NCBI RefSeq assembly: GCF_000150955.2
Contig: NC_011690.1
Location: 517,594 to 581,593, forward strand
Length of the DNA: 64,000 nucleotides
Direction of reading: 5' to 3'
From: Phaeodactylum tricornutum CCAP 1055/1
Lineage: Eukaryota; Bacillariophyta; Bacillariophyceae; Surirellales; Neidiaceae
Positions within the stretch are counted from its first letter, which is position 1. The number at the start of each line of letters is the position of its first letter. Below are positions 21,797-32,744 of this stretch, in pieces. The notes under the pieces are model-generated. The model did not search any database. It saw only the letters and a list, made by a program, of their open reading frames with translations, and had not been told where the DNA came from. Both the position numbers and the translations under genes were made by a program.

Positions 21797-22621
21797 ATGA
21801 AGATTTGTCTTTCGTTCCTTACTGTAGCAGCAGTCTCGGCGCTGATCAGCTCGGGTGTGGATGCCTTTAGTCCCGTCTTGGGACGGAGTTCCGTAACGAC
21901 GTCCTCGTCGCGCATTGTCTTCGGCATGTCCACCATGGCAGATTCTGGCGTCCCCCCAACGACGGCGGATGCTTCATCAGACGTGGCAGATACAGAAATT
22001 CCTACAAACCTTCCCAGCGATTGTGGTATGGACTATGTACCATTAGCTACCATGCTGGCAACGGGGCAACTGGCGGAAGCCGATCAGGTAAGCAACGAGA
22101 ATACTTTTTGAGGAATCCAAATATCGTAGCTCTGGCGTTCAGCGTGTGGCTGTCGTTTCTATCAAGACCTCACCCACACCCAATCGTCATTTATGGTTCG
22201 TCTCCTGCCTTTTCAGTTCACACGCGACGCCTTGATTGTTATTTCGGGCGCCAAGGCGAAAAAGCGTGATTTTGTTTATTTCACCGACGTCAAGAACATT
22301 CCAGCGAAGGACTTGGCAACAATGGAACGACTGTGGAACAAATTCTCCAACGGAAAATTTGGATACTCGGTGCAAAAGAGAAAGTGGCGACAATGCAAAG
22401 GCGACTTTGAAGCCTTTTGCCGAAAAATTGGTTGGACCGCGACGGATGGAGAAATCGAGCGTAAGAAGCGTTGGTTCGGGGCTTCCGAGTTTATTTACGA
22501 CGTTAAAAAGGCTCCGGAAGGCCACTTACCCCTGACCAGTGCTCTGCGGGGGACTTCACTGATCAAGCAAATTCTGAACCATCCCGTCTGGGACGATGAG
22601 GACTGGAAAAAGGAACCCTAA
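21797..22621 (+). CDS. GUN4: GUN4-domain protein, plastid-targeted
   Basis: GUN4 binds porphyrins and stimulates magnesium chelatase in chlorophyll synthesis. Exons 21797-22087 and 22217-22621 (donor GTAAGC, acceptor CAG, phase 0), 231 aa. The GUN4 core spans about residues 80-200: LATMLATGQLAEADQFTRDA, YFTDVKNIPAKDLATMERLW, NGKFGYSVQKRKW, FCRKIGW and the closing GHLPLTSALRGTSL. The intron falls exactly between ADQ and FTRD. The leader MKICLSFLTVAAVSALISSG followed by VDAFSP is a signal peptide with an F right after the likely cut, the diatom plastid-import motif. Earlier in-frame ATG at 21737 would spoil the leader, so 21797 is preferred. It ends 192 bases from the convergent nucleotide transporter. 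Confidence 0.92.
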
Positions 22622-22813
22622 ACAATAGAATTCTCTGTTGCACTTTCAATGAGTTTACTGTTATTTACCGGTCACGGATGCCGGTCTGGGGCCGCCAAAT
22701 GAGTAGGAGTCTGATGGCTTTATGCAAACGTCTAATTGCTTTTATGACAGCGCTTTCACACGTATACCCAGCGCCGATTTCATCTGCCCCTACACATAGA
22801 TACATGGTACTGC

Positions 22814-24992
22814 TTACTCGCTCACGCCGTCGGCCGACATGGCGGTGTTGAACTGTCCGGCCAACGAATTCGCGGCTCGGACCCACATGAATACCAGACC
22901 AGCCAAGATCACGGCTAAATACGGCGTAGCGGCGGCTAAACTACCGACTCCAAAGATAAGAACCTGTTGAATCAACGCCCCACCACTCTTTCCCAAGGGA
23001 TTGCCGACAACATCAATGGCCGCCTTGCCTTTGGTTTTGGATTCCTGATCCAAAGGGATGTAGGCCATTTCTTTACACGGATCAAACAAAGAGTATTTGG
23101 AGCTCTTGCTCAGAATATTCTGCGCCGCTCCGAGCAAGACCGCCAACATAAGCGGGGTTGTGCCCAAAAGAGCGGCAACCGGAGACATGGCGCCCGAAAA
23201 CACGTTGGTGGCGAAGAAACCCAAGCCCGTCACACCGATCATCTAACAAACGAAAGGCAACAGCACGAGGAGATTAGAATGAGAAGTACGGTCGCCATCG
23301 ATATTCAGTCAGTATTCATTTTGAGTACGCACCGTTGGAGTGACCAGCGCAGCTGTTCTCCAACCAAACTTCTGAAAGATGGATCGGCCGAGCAACATCA
23401 TAATCAGAGTGGCCGCCCCGGTAGCTGACGAGAAGTTACCCATAAAGGCGGAGTACGAGTTCGGATCGGGAAAGGCCTGCTTGAGCTTGGCTTTCCAGCT
23501 GACTTCGACAATGTTGATGCACATGCCGTACGAAATTACCAACAAAGCTAGATCGCGAATGTAAGGGCTGCTGAAAAGAAACTTGGCCGATTCTTTTAGA
23601 GTCATCTTGGGCTTCTTTTTGCTAGGATACTTCTTTAGGGCTTTCATGGCTTCACTTTTGGCAACAACGTTATCCTGAATATACTTGTAGGTGGCAAGCA
23701 AAACTCCACCTGAGGCGACAACGGCACCCATAAGGTAATTGAGCGATACAGCCCACGCATCTACTCCAGGGGCCAAGCTGGCGCGCATATTCGAGACGAA
23801 TTTGACGTATTGTCCCGAAAATATGAGGGCCACGTTGGCACCGAGTCCAAACAACGGGTCTGTATAAAGTGTGCAATCGCGCGAGAGGAAAAGGGAAAGC
23901 GTATGTGAGCGATGTATGGCGCGCAGTAACCAACATGATAATTGCATCATGTCGGTGTGGAGAATTGGTATGTGTGCAGATACGTACAATACTTTTTGGC
24001 TTCTTCGACGGTCGTGATCTGATTGGCCAAGCTCCAAAAGAGGAGACTCGCAACGACACTTCCCCACATTTCAGCCATGACGTAAAAGACAGCGAAACTC
24101 CAGTTGCGAACAATAGCGAGCGGTGCGGCAAAGTTGGCCGGCAACCTGGCCGCGAGAACGTCCACCAAGGCGTGTGGGTGCAGGATGGCCCGATTCGGGT
24201 AGATGAAAAAGGCAAAGGATGCGAAAAAGATGAGAAAGGGAATCACACACGCGTAGAACACGTTTTTGAGTTCCATCGAATCAGTCATTTTGGCATAGAC
24301 GCCCGTAAATCCCTGCAACAAGAAACATAATCCGAAAGTGGCGGGCGTGTTGGCAGAGCACAAACAGAAAACGTCGATTTTATGTTAGATACGAGACAGC
24401 AACATCACACAGCCACGTGTCGTCACCAAAAGGTACTTACGATTGCCACGGGTAGATTACAGTAAGTCTTGATGAAGGGTATGACTTCAGCTCCGGATTT
24501 TGGGGCCGTAACCATGAGTACATCTTTTGTGTCACGAAGAATAGTATAGTTGAAGAGGATGCAAAAGAACATGAGTGCCAAGGGAACCAGTTTTTGTCGT
24601 TCTTCCTGAGGCGGAACGATAGACTTGATCTTCTGTAAGAATCCTTTCTTCTTGGAGTCGCTTTCGTCGTCGTTGCTCTCAATAGCGGCGTCCGACATTT
24701 GAATCGGAGAAACCATTGTCGGTCGGGGCTTTCGTTTGTTAGCGCCAGCCTTCGACCAAGGCGTCTGCATGTGCAAGGCACTATTCTGAGGATTTCCCAT
24801 CGCTAGTCCACGTGCACGAGGAAGAACAAGGGAACCCGAATAGGGAACAGCTTGATTGGGACTATACCGATGCGCAGATGGCGCAAAGGCTTCGGTCGAC
24901 GAGGGCGATAGAACCGCCAATAGGAGTGTCGTGCATGCTAGCCCAACTAGGACCACACTGCGGTGAGAAGCAACGCTAGTCGTCGGTATCAT
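22814..24992 (-). CDS. NTT: Plastid nucleotide transporter, NTT (ATP/ADP translocase) family
   Basis: Four exons: 24992-24441, 24312-23988, 23859-23333, 23242-22814; 610 aa, all junctions GT-AG and in frame. Family marks: YTILRDTKDVLMVTAPKSG (the RDTKD block), FYVMAEMWGSVV, FWSLANQIT, KYYPLFGLGANVALIFSGQ, YIPLDQESKTKGKAAIDVVG and GKSGGALIQQ. About eleven to twelve membrane spans are expected. The leader ends EA-FAPS, the diatom plastid motif, after a hydrophobic stretch. Plastid NTTs of diatoms either exchange ATP for ADP or import nucleotides because the plastid cannot make its own; which activity this copy has cannot be read from sequence. It differs clearly from the recalled PtNTT2 sequence, so it is another family member, perhaps NTT1. 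Confidence 0.9.
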
Positions 24993-25748
24993 CTTGACGG
25001 TACACGGAACAATGGATGAGGGAATGGAACAGGAGGTTGACACGCACGCACACAAAAGCGGCGGTGGATTGTGAAGAAGATCGGATCGGATCGGATCGGA
25101 TTGGATCCAGCTGACGACGAGGTTCGTTGAAATTGTGGTGGAATTTGGACGAGTGGAAGGTTTCGAGGTGTTTTGAGAGGGTGTGGGTCCTTCGGTACTT
25201 CTGTATGTAGGGTTGGTACTCGTACCCGTGCGGTCGCTACGAACTCGCGACAACAAAGGTTGATGTTACTCTTGATTCCCACGCACAGTGCCTGTCACAT
25301 CAATCTTCCACTCGATTCGCAGGCACACGATTCGGTACCGTTTGGGCCCATCAGATGGCGAAAAAGGCGAAGAAACCTCGACGCCCGAAGATCCACCAAT
25401 CAAAGAACGTAATTTTAAATTTTTGATTGGCAGCTGTGGAAAGACACCCTCAGAACCCAAAAGGAAAAAGGACGGACCGTCAACCAAAGTGTCAACGTGA
25501 TGCCTTCGTTTGCGCCAAGGTCCACGGAAACCCTTGGATCCAAATTCGATAGGGTTGTCTCTCCGATTCGGTTGCGTTTGGTTGTGTTCTGTTCCGTCGC
25601 ATCCATTGACAGCAAAAACGATGGCCGTTCCTGTGTCAGTCGCTCCGGAACGTCATGATCGCGGGTCCTTACTGGAAGTGGAATCAATGCCAGACCAGAT
25701 CATTTACGTAAAGTGCGCTGTGTCGGTGGCGGAATCAATAGGTTCCTC
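24993..25748. other. Intergenic between divergent transporter genes
   Basis: Holds a short ATCGG repeat and small open frames with no ATG-led family match. A 29-codon frame starting at the ATG at 25621 precedes the folate-transporter gene but is in another frame; the only GT-AG pair that would link them encloses 34 bases, too short for an intron. Promoters of both neighbours lie here. Confidence 0.5.
25079..25101. repeat. ATCGG pentanucleotide repeat
   Basis: Four and a half tandem ATCGG units, about 90 bases upstream of the nucleotide-transporter start, probably in its 5' UTR or promoter. Confidence 0.75.
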
Positions 25749-27594
25749 ATGAAGGGAAATGCGATAGATACGCTGGAACTCCAGCCTTTGCAGGATGTAC
25801 ATCGAGGACGTTGTGCGCAGACAAGCAACTCGTCCGCGACAACCGACGATACGGTTGTCACCCGAGTACAATGCGAATCAACAGTACATCTTACAATGGA
25901 CCCGGATAAGGCTCTAGAACTCGACATTCGTAGTCACAACGAATGGTCTTGGAACGAATTTTGGTATCCGCCCTCTATTCCCAATGAACTTCAACTCTGG
26001 AGAAAAGAGAATATGGCCATACCGATGTGCTATTTGATGGTTGGGACGATGCAAGGACTGGTGCGGCCACTCCTCAACGTGTATCCACTCGATCTGAACG
26101 CAACCGAAGCTCAGCAAACGACTTTGGCTACCGTCGCTACACTCCCCGCCGCTTTGAAACTTCTCTACGGCTTTCTTAGCGACAATGTTCCTCTATGTGG
26201 ATACCGCCGGAAACCCTACATGGCTCTGGGTTGGTTAAGCGCCTCGCTTACCATGATGATACTTGGTTATTCATCCAATCTGTCTATACTCTACGCAGAT
26301 GACAATCAACCCATCGCACCCGGTGGTGCTCCGTCGATTTCGTTCTTGACCGGTGCATTTTTTGTGTTCGGCACAGGCATGTGGCTAGCCGACGTAATGG
26401 CCGATTCTCTGGTAGCCCAAAAAGCTCGTTTGGAATCGGAAAGTATGCGGGGGTCAATGCAGTCCTCGTGTTATGTCGCTCGCTTTCTCGGACTTCTCTT
26501 GGCGGCTCCCATTTCGACTCTCTTGTACAGTCGACACGGTGCGAGTCGTATCGTACTGATGCTGACAATCATTCCAATAGCTATGGCACCCCTCGTATAT
26601 TGCCTGAGAGAGGATCGAAATGGTCCGATACCCTCGACAAGGGACCAGTGCTCTGAACTATGGAAAACGGCTTGTTCCCGATCCGTCTGGCAGCCCATGG
26701 CCTTCGTATACGTCTTCAACGTTTTACAGGTGTCCAACGCGGCTTGGCGCCAATATTTGAAATCCGTCTTGCACTTTACCTCCGCTGAAATGAACTCGCT
26801 TTTGATTGCGTCCTACGTCCTCTTGTACGTGGGGACGTTGACCTACAAATGCTGCTTTTTGCACGCTAGCTGGCAACGTATCTATCAGGTTTGCATTGCG
26901 CTCAACGCATTGTTTTCCGGCTTGCAACTTTTGTTGATTCGGAACGTCACTTTTGGCTTAAGCCCTTTTGTCTTTGCCTTGGGAGACGATGCATTTAGCG
27001 AATTTTTGGAGGGCGTGCAATTTTTGCCGGTGGCCATTCTCATGGTGGCGCTTTGTCCACCTGGATCGGAAGGGGCGAGCTACGCCATGTTCACCACCGT
27101 CTGGTACGGACATTGTGTTTGTGTGTATGTATGCATCACGTTGGATATTCCAATAGGTTAGCCATACAGTATCCTTTTCTTCTGGGGGTTCCATCTGACA
27201 AAATTGACACTCTTACGTTTTGTTTTTCCTCTCTCTCTAGGAACTCGGGCATGATGTTGGCTCCAGCTATCAGCACAGAGAGATGTTGGCTCCAGCTATC
27301 AGCACAGAGATGCTCGGAATTTGGAATTGCAGCAAGGAAACATTGGAGAGCGGCAATTTGGATGGATTGTTCAAGCTTACTCTGCTGACGACTATTGTGC
27401 AAACACTTCCGCTCGCTTGCATCGGCTGGTTACCCCGCGGTCGGACCGAGCTGGAAACACTATCGGAGAAACAATATTCAGGAAGCCCAATTGGTGGTGG
27501 CATCTTTTTGGCCGTACTTTTAGGATCTATGGCTTGGACTCTAGCAGTGGCGATATTGAACGTAGGCTACCCGGGCTGGGGAGGCGGATCCTAG
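25749..27594 (+). CDS. Folate/biopterin transporter family (BT1/FBT) membrane protein, frame broken in exon 2
   Basis: Exon 1 from 25749 to 27103; the intron 27104-27240 has donor GTACGG and acceptor CTAG. The first 450 residues match the BT1/FBT family: MVGTMQGLVRPLLNVYPLDL, LPAALKLLYGFLSDNVPLCG followed by YRRKPYM, and the conserved turn into FTTVWNSG at the splice. Ten to twelve hydrophobic spans; MFS fold; substrates in the family are folates or pterins. Directly after the acceptor a 27-base segment occurs twice, 29 bases apart, which shifts the frame: one copy would read through to LGIWNCSKETLESGNL and on to the stop at 27594. An alternative acceptor CCAG ending at 27266 restores frame. 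The start is the first ATG; upstream the frame has only a GTG. Confidence 0.8.
27254..27309 (+). repeat. 27-base tandem duplication inside exon 2 of the folate-type transporter
   Basis: Identical 27-base copies at 27254-27280 and 27283-27309, separated by AG, so the period is 29. Each begins ATGTTGGCTCCAGCTATCAG. The period is not a multiple of three. Confidence 0.95.
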
Positions 27595-28087
27595 TCTCGA
27601 TCAAACTACAGACGGCAATTGAGTTGAGATTTTCCCGATCGGGATCTCCACTGACTCTTTTCAGGCCATTGTTCACAGTCAAAAGCGAAAACGTACTCTG
27701 ATGTATAATCATATTTTTGTAACGAATAGCTTTTTCCACAACGGATGCCGTTGACAGCTTCAAATCAACAATCTGCGAAACAGCCCTTCCCTGTGGTGGT
27801 AGAACCTATGCCTTGCATCGTGTGATAATGCGGTGTTTTCATCTTTCGTGTCTGTGAAACTCGAAACTGAAACCTAACCCTGCAAATGCTGTCAACGAAG
27901 TACGCTAGCTAGCGCTCTCCGAGTAGAGGACGAACGGCGATTCGAATCGAAACTGTAATTCTTGCCAGAAAAAAACGAAGCATGCACCGATAGTGAGGGC
28001 GCCGCTGCTTCGAAGAGAGTTTCTCGAAAAGCATATGCTAGCAGAGAAAATCAACTACCAGTCAATATCTCTGCTATCGATGTGTAC
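27595..28087. other. Intergenic, no gene seen
   Basis: 3' flank of the transporter and 5' flank of the PAP2 gene. The PAP2 reading frame is open back to about 27962 but lacks an ATG there. Confidence 0.55.
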
Positions 28088-29062
28088 ATGAGCTTGCGAA
28101 GGACACTTTTATCAAGTGGAGAAAGAATGAGTAGTAGTAGCGGTCCCGAAAACGGTGCATCCGACCACAGCGTCGAACGCGGCTCAAGCCATCATTCTCT
28201 ATTCGTTGACGAAGACGCAGCTCGTCTTTCCACAGGCGAGACTTCAAATGAAGTATTAGAACTGCACCGTACATCATTGGAGCGATCCACAGATCCTACG
28301 TGTGCTTCCTCCGATATGAAAGAGTTCTTGGCATGCTTGTCTTTCTTAATAGTGAGCTTGGTGATTGGAGGCCTACCGATCAATCCTCGCCAACGGCCGA
28401 TTCCATACCAGCTGCTTGAAGACATGAAAATATACGTACGCAATCAAGTCTACAACGAAAGATTTGAAGGCGAAACGATACCAGACTTCTTGCTGTTGCT
28501 TCTGGCGATTATTTTACCCTTTTTTTCCCAGATTTTCGTTTGTGTCTTGCTTCGTCGAGCCGGTGATAGACACAGGACAGTATGCGTGTATCTCGTGGCG
28601 TTTGCCATAACTTTGTTAGTCATTGATTTCGTCAAGTTGTACGTTGGTTATTTGCGACCCATTTTCTACGTTAGCTGCGAGCCAGACGACGTCTATGAAA
28701 CTTGTACGGATGGAGGTGGAGGTGATGTTCGCAAGTCGTTTCCGTCGGGTCACGCTGGAACAGCATTTTGTGGCATGACGTTGATTGCATTGTATCTTCA
28801 TACGAGAGTTGGTGTACCTAGTGTACAAACAATGGTCCGAGAAATGTATTCCGACGGGAACGTCCGCTGGACAGTTGGGTACTCCAAGTCACCGAGTATG
28901 GCTAGATTGGTTTCAATCCTATCGCTTACGCCCTTGATGTTGGCTCTTTTTATCGCTGCCAGCCGCGTCGTCGACAACAAACATTTCCCGGCTGATGTAG
29001 TTGGTGGTTCCGTTTTAGGAGCTTCGATTGCTGTATTTACGCATAGCTTGTGGTTTCCTTAG
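28088..29062 (+). CDS. PAP2-family lipid phosphate phosphatase
   Basis: 324 aa from the ATG at 28088. It carries the complete three-part PAP2 active site: KLYVGYLRP (K-x6-RP), PSGH, and SRVVDNKHFPAD (SR-x5-H-x3-D). Six hydrophobic spans are expected, with the catalytic motifs facing the lumen or outside. The order and spacing fit lipid phosphate phosphatases that dephosphorylate phosphatidate or related lipids to diacylglycerol. The first 80 residues are Ser-rich and hydrophilic. Between motifs 1 and 2 lies a Cys/Asp insert (CEPDDVYETC). The frame is open upstream to 27962 without an ATG, so a short 5' exon cannot be excluded. Not linked by strand or spacing to DGAT2 at 56.7 kb, although both act on glycerolipids. 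Confidence 0.9.
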   Translation: MSLRRTLLSSGERMSSSSGPENGASDHSVERGSSHHSLFVDEDAARLSTGETSNEVLELHRTSLERSTDPTCASSDMKEFLACLSFLIVSLVIGGLPINPRQRPIPYQLLEDMKIYVRNQVYNERFEGETIPDFLLLLLAIILPFFSQIFVCVLLRRAGDRHRTVCVYLVAFAITLLVIDFVKLYVGYLRPIFYVSCEPDDVYETCTDGGGGDVRKSFPSGHAGTAFCGMTLIALYLHTRVGVPSVQTMVREMYSDGNVRWTVGYSKSPSMARLVSILSLTPLMLALFIAASRVVDNKHFPADVVGGSVLGASIAVFTHSLWFP

Positions 29063-29528
29063 CCTAGTGGGTCAATACTACCAGGTCTCCAGTGAGAATA
29101 CCTCATAGATGTGGTGCATCTTTAGATGTTGGTTTTTAGGGCATTTTTTGTTTGACGGTGGTAATGTAAGTGCCAGTTACAGGATTATAAGGGTAGCGTA
29201 GCAAAATTGCAGTGTATGCAGTCAAAAAGAACAACACTCGGGATTCCAACGTGGTCCCCCACCGTAGTACTAACCGAGGCCGACGATGCTTAACTTCGCT
29301 GAGCAGACGGGAAGCGGTGCTGTCATCGTGGTATGGTCGTTCCTAATATTTGGGTTGTGTTTATAGCTATTTATATTCAGTAAGTGTCTGTTCCCAACCG
29401 TCATGCAAACGTACATCGACTATGAAAGCCAAGACAATGTGATCCAGTATTCTTGAAACCATCATCAGAGAGCATTCCTCTTTCACAGTAAAGGCAAATT
29501 GCTGCTGTCGACAGCTTTATCACGCATC
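29063..29528. other. Intergenic holding a 5S rRNA gene
   Basis: Between two rightward genes. The left half is AT-rich 3' flank of PAP2; the 5S gene lies on the minus strand at 29228-29343; the right 180 bases precede DIS3. Confidence 0.7.
29228..29343 (-). rRNA. 5S ribosomal RNA
   Basis: Read on the minus strand, the about 116-base unit shows the eukaryotic 5S order: GAACGACCATACCAC at the 5' end, TTCCCGTCTGCTCAGCGAAG then TTAAGC (A-box part of the internal promoter), GGTTAGTACTACGGTGGGGG then ACC (C-box part), and GGAATCCCGAGTGTTGTTC at the 3' end. The ends pair (GAACGAC with GTTGTTC, one G-U). A T run (plus-strand A run at 29224-29228) fits a polymerase III terminator, and TATAAA lies about 17-22 bases upstream (29360-29365). 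The sequence shows no obvious decay. Only one copy is in the window, not a tandem array. Confidence 0.9.
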
Positions 29529-32500
29529 ATGTCGGATTCAGAGGACTCCCATAATGTTAAACTTGAAGATGAAATGGGCGATATTGCCAGCGCTCCTTCC
29601 CTATACAGTCGCCCCGCATTTTTCAGACAAACCCGGACCGGAAAGATTCTCAAAACCGTCAACGAGCGATATTATCGAGACGATTTGGGCTTTGGCTGTC
29701 ACTTTGTCGATGATGCAAGTGTCAAGCGACATAAACAGGTTGACGAGGTTGTAGGAAAACCCGAAACGATAGAATCAGCATCAGAATTGCTCGCATTGCT
29801 TCAGCCCTGTCAACCCCATGCGTTAATAGTCTGTGATGCCAATGTTTTGTTGCACAATATAGATGTTTTGGAACAAGCGGACTCTCTCATGCCGAATATT
29901 GTCATTCCTCAGACGGCTTTAATGGAATGTCGGGCCAATCGAATGGTAGCTTATGACCGCACGGTCGAGCTGTTGCGAGCAGTAGGGGGCGGGAAGACCA
30001 AAACTACCAAACGTTGCGGCATCTTCTTTGCTGATCCGCATCATGCTGCAACTCAGCTCGAACATGATGAGACCAAAATTGAGCGCAAGGGAAATTCCAT
30101 CAACGATGAAAACGATGCCCGCATTCGAAAAGTAGCCGACTATTTTGGCACAGCCTTAAAGAACACGGGTGTGCGAGTGATCTTGCTGACCGACGACGCC
30201 GGCTCTCGCACACTCGCGGCAGAAGAATCCTCAACGTACCAAGCCAAGTCGGTGCGAGAATGGGTAAAAGAATTAGAAAGGTTCAATCCAGGTCTATCTC
30301 TACTCGATCAAGTCGCACAATTTAATAATACTAGCCCCACGGGTGGTATCAACGAAAAGGATTACTTTGAAGCTCATCTAGAAGCCAAGCTTTTGTTACG
30401 AGGAGTACAAGCTGGAATGTACCACCGGGGAGTGCTACGATCCGCAGGAAGCCATTCCGCTATGATTACGATTAGACAAGGCGATGAACGAGTAGCTGTG
30501 ACGATACCAAGCTTTACGGATCGGAATCGTGCCGTCGACGGCGATGTCGTTGCTGTGGCTTTGCATCCTTTGGACAAGTGGATTACTGCGAGCGTCGATC
30601 TCAAAGCCAGTAAGGCTGAGGCAAACAGAGCTATTGCGCCAGGTATCGCTAATGAAACAGCTGAACCAACTATAAGTGAAATGAACAATGTCGCCGACAC
30701 CTTTGCTTTGGAGGATGACGCTGAATCACTGCGTCCCACTGGTAAGGTTGTTGGAATCATTCGGCGCAACTTTTCCACTTACAGCGGCTCCATTTACGCC
30801 ATCAAAAGTGACTCTACAGAGCTGACGGATCGAGAGCGGACTGCATCAGATTATGAACGCGAGCATCCGGATGGGTCAATCACCTGCGTATTCTTTCCCG
30901 TCGACAAGAAGATTCCTCCCATTTTAATTCGGACAACGCAACGGGATCGCCTTTTCGGTCAACGCATAGTTGTGGCTATGGATTCCTGGCCCTCCACATC
31001 TATTTACCCCCTAGGACATTACGTACGGGTGATTGGGCCAGCCGGATCTAAAGACGTTGAAACCGAAGTGCTGCTTCAAGAGCATGACATACCTCACGAA
31101 CCTTTCCCTGCTGCTGTTCTTGCTTGCTTGCCACCTGAAGATTACCGCATCGATGTAGACAATAGCCCCGGACGCCAGGATATCCGGCACATTCCTGTTT
31201 TGTCAATCGATCCGCCCAATTGCAAAGATATCGACGACGCACTACACTGCACTGTGCTACCCAACGGAAACTTTCAGGTTGGTGTGCACATTGCGGACGG
31301 TACGTTAGGGAGAAGGATTGTCTACAGTTAGCCCCTATGTTCGATCTGACAACACACTATGGATTCTTTTGCAGTGACACACTACGTCCAGGCAGGTACC
31401 GCGATTGATCTAGAAGCAGCGAATCGTTCGACGTCGACGTATTTAGTAAATAAGCGACTCGACATGCTTCCCAGCCTCTTAACAACAGACCTTTGCAGTC
31501 TGAAAGGAAATGTAGATCGGTACGCCTTTTCGGTACTGTGGGAGGTCACACCAGAGGCCGAGATTCTCAACGTTGAATTTCAAAAGACCATCATCCACTC
31601 GATTGCCGCCCTTACTTATCAGCAAGCGCAGACAATGATTGACCAACCCGACGACCCGAACGATATTCAGTCGAATGCCGTGAAGCGCCTCGCATCTCTT
31701 GCACGTAAGTTTCGAAAACGTCGAATTGATGCTGGGGCGTTGACTTTGGCATCACCAGAAGTTAAGTTCGTGTTGGACAGCGAGTCCTTGAATCCAACAG
31801 ACGTCCAAGCGTACGCACTGTTGGAAGCAAATGCTGTCGTAGAGGAATTCATGCTACTGGCCAACGTTACCGTATCGAAAAAAATTCTTCGGCACTTTCC
31901 GACTTTGTCAGTACTTCGACGGCATCCTGCTCCTAACCGCGCTATGTTTGATAGCCTTATCAGTAAAGCAAAGAGCAAGGATTTGGATATCAATATCGAC
32001 GACTCGAAGCGTCTAGCGGATTCGCTGGATGCCGCTGTTGTAGAGTCTGACCCTTACGTGAACAAACTTCTTCGTATTTTGTCGACCCGATGCATGAGCC
32101 CCGCGCAGTACTTTTGCTCGGGAGAGTTTCGCCCAATGGAGTGGCATCACTACGGTTTGGCGGCGCCTGTCTATACACACTTTACGTCCCCAATTCGACG
32201 TTACGCGGATGTTTGCGTCCATCGATTGTTAGCTGCTGCTGTAGGGGTGGCCCCTTTACCACCTCACCTCTCATCGAAATCTTACCTGCATGATCTATGT
32301 GCCAACATGAATAGACGCCATCGTGCGGCGCAGCTTGCAGGTCGAGCCAGTGTGCAGCTTCATACACTCATTTTCTTTGCCGGTGATGGGGCCAAAGAAG
32401 AACAAGCTTACATATTGGACGTAGAAACTGCAGAAGGAGTCGAGCCTTCCTTTACTGTGATTGTTCCTAGATACGGAATCGAAGGGAGAGTGAAGCTACC

Positions 32501-32744
32501 TATAGCATCGGATGACAGTCATCTTCAACGACTTCCAGACCAACATAAGATCATATATGCGCACGGCAGCTCGGAAGTCAGTCTTCAAGTTTTTGACAGA
32601 GTACAGGTTCGAATATGGGTACGGCAAGTCCAAGATCATCAACGCGAGCTAGTTTTAGATTTGGTTGATGAGCGGTTTGATCGAAAGCAAAAAGGGGAGG
32701 ATACAAATCAGGGACCAAGGCCGAAGAAGATGAAGTCAAGATAG
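29529..32744 (+). CDS. DIS3: DIS3 / RRP44, catalytic exosome ribonuclease
   Basis: 3'-5' exonuclease and endonuclease of the RNA exosome. Exons 29529-31299 and 31375-32744, 1046 aa; the 75-base intron (GTACGT...GCAG) is phase 1 and splits HIAD-VTHYV, an invariant RNB block. Domains in order: PIN endonuclease about 95-235 (ALIVCDANVLLHN, ALMECRANR, LLTDDAGSR), cold-shock-like barrels about 285-530 (YHRGVLRS, PLDKWITA), RNB about 555-880 with the catalytic DPPNCKDIDDALH, and an S1 domain at the end. Both active sites look complete. Family length is about 950-1000, so it is full-size. The frame is open a few codons upstream but the first ATG is at 29529. Confidence 0.95.

Noticed and set aside
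25621-25752. A possible first exon (MAVPVSVAPERHD) for the folate-type transporter
   Set aside because: It is in another frame, and the only joining GT-AG pair encloses 34 bases, too short for an intron here.
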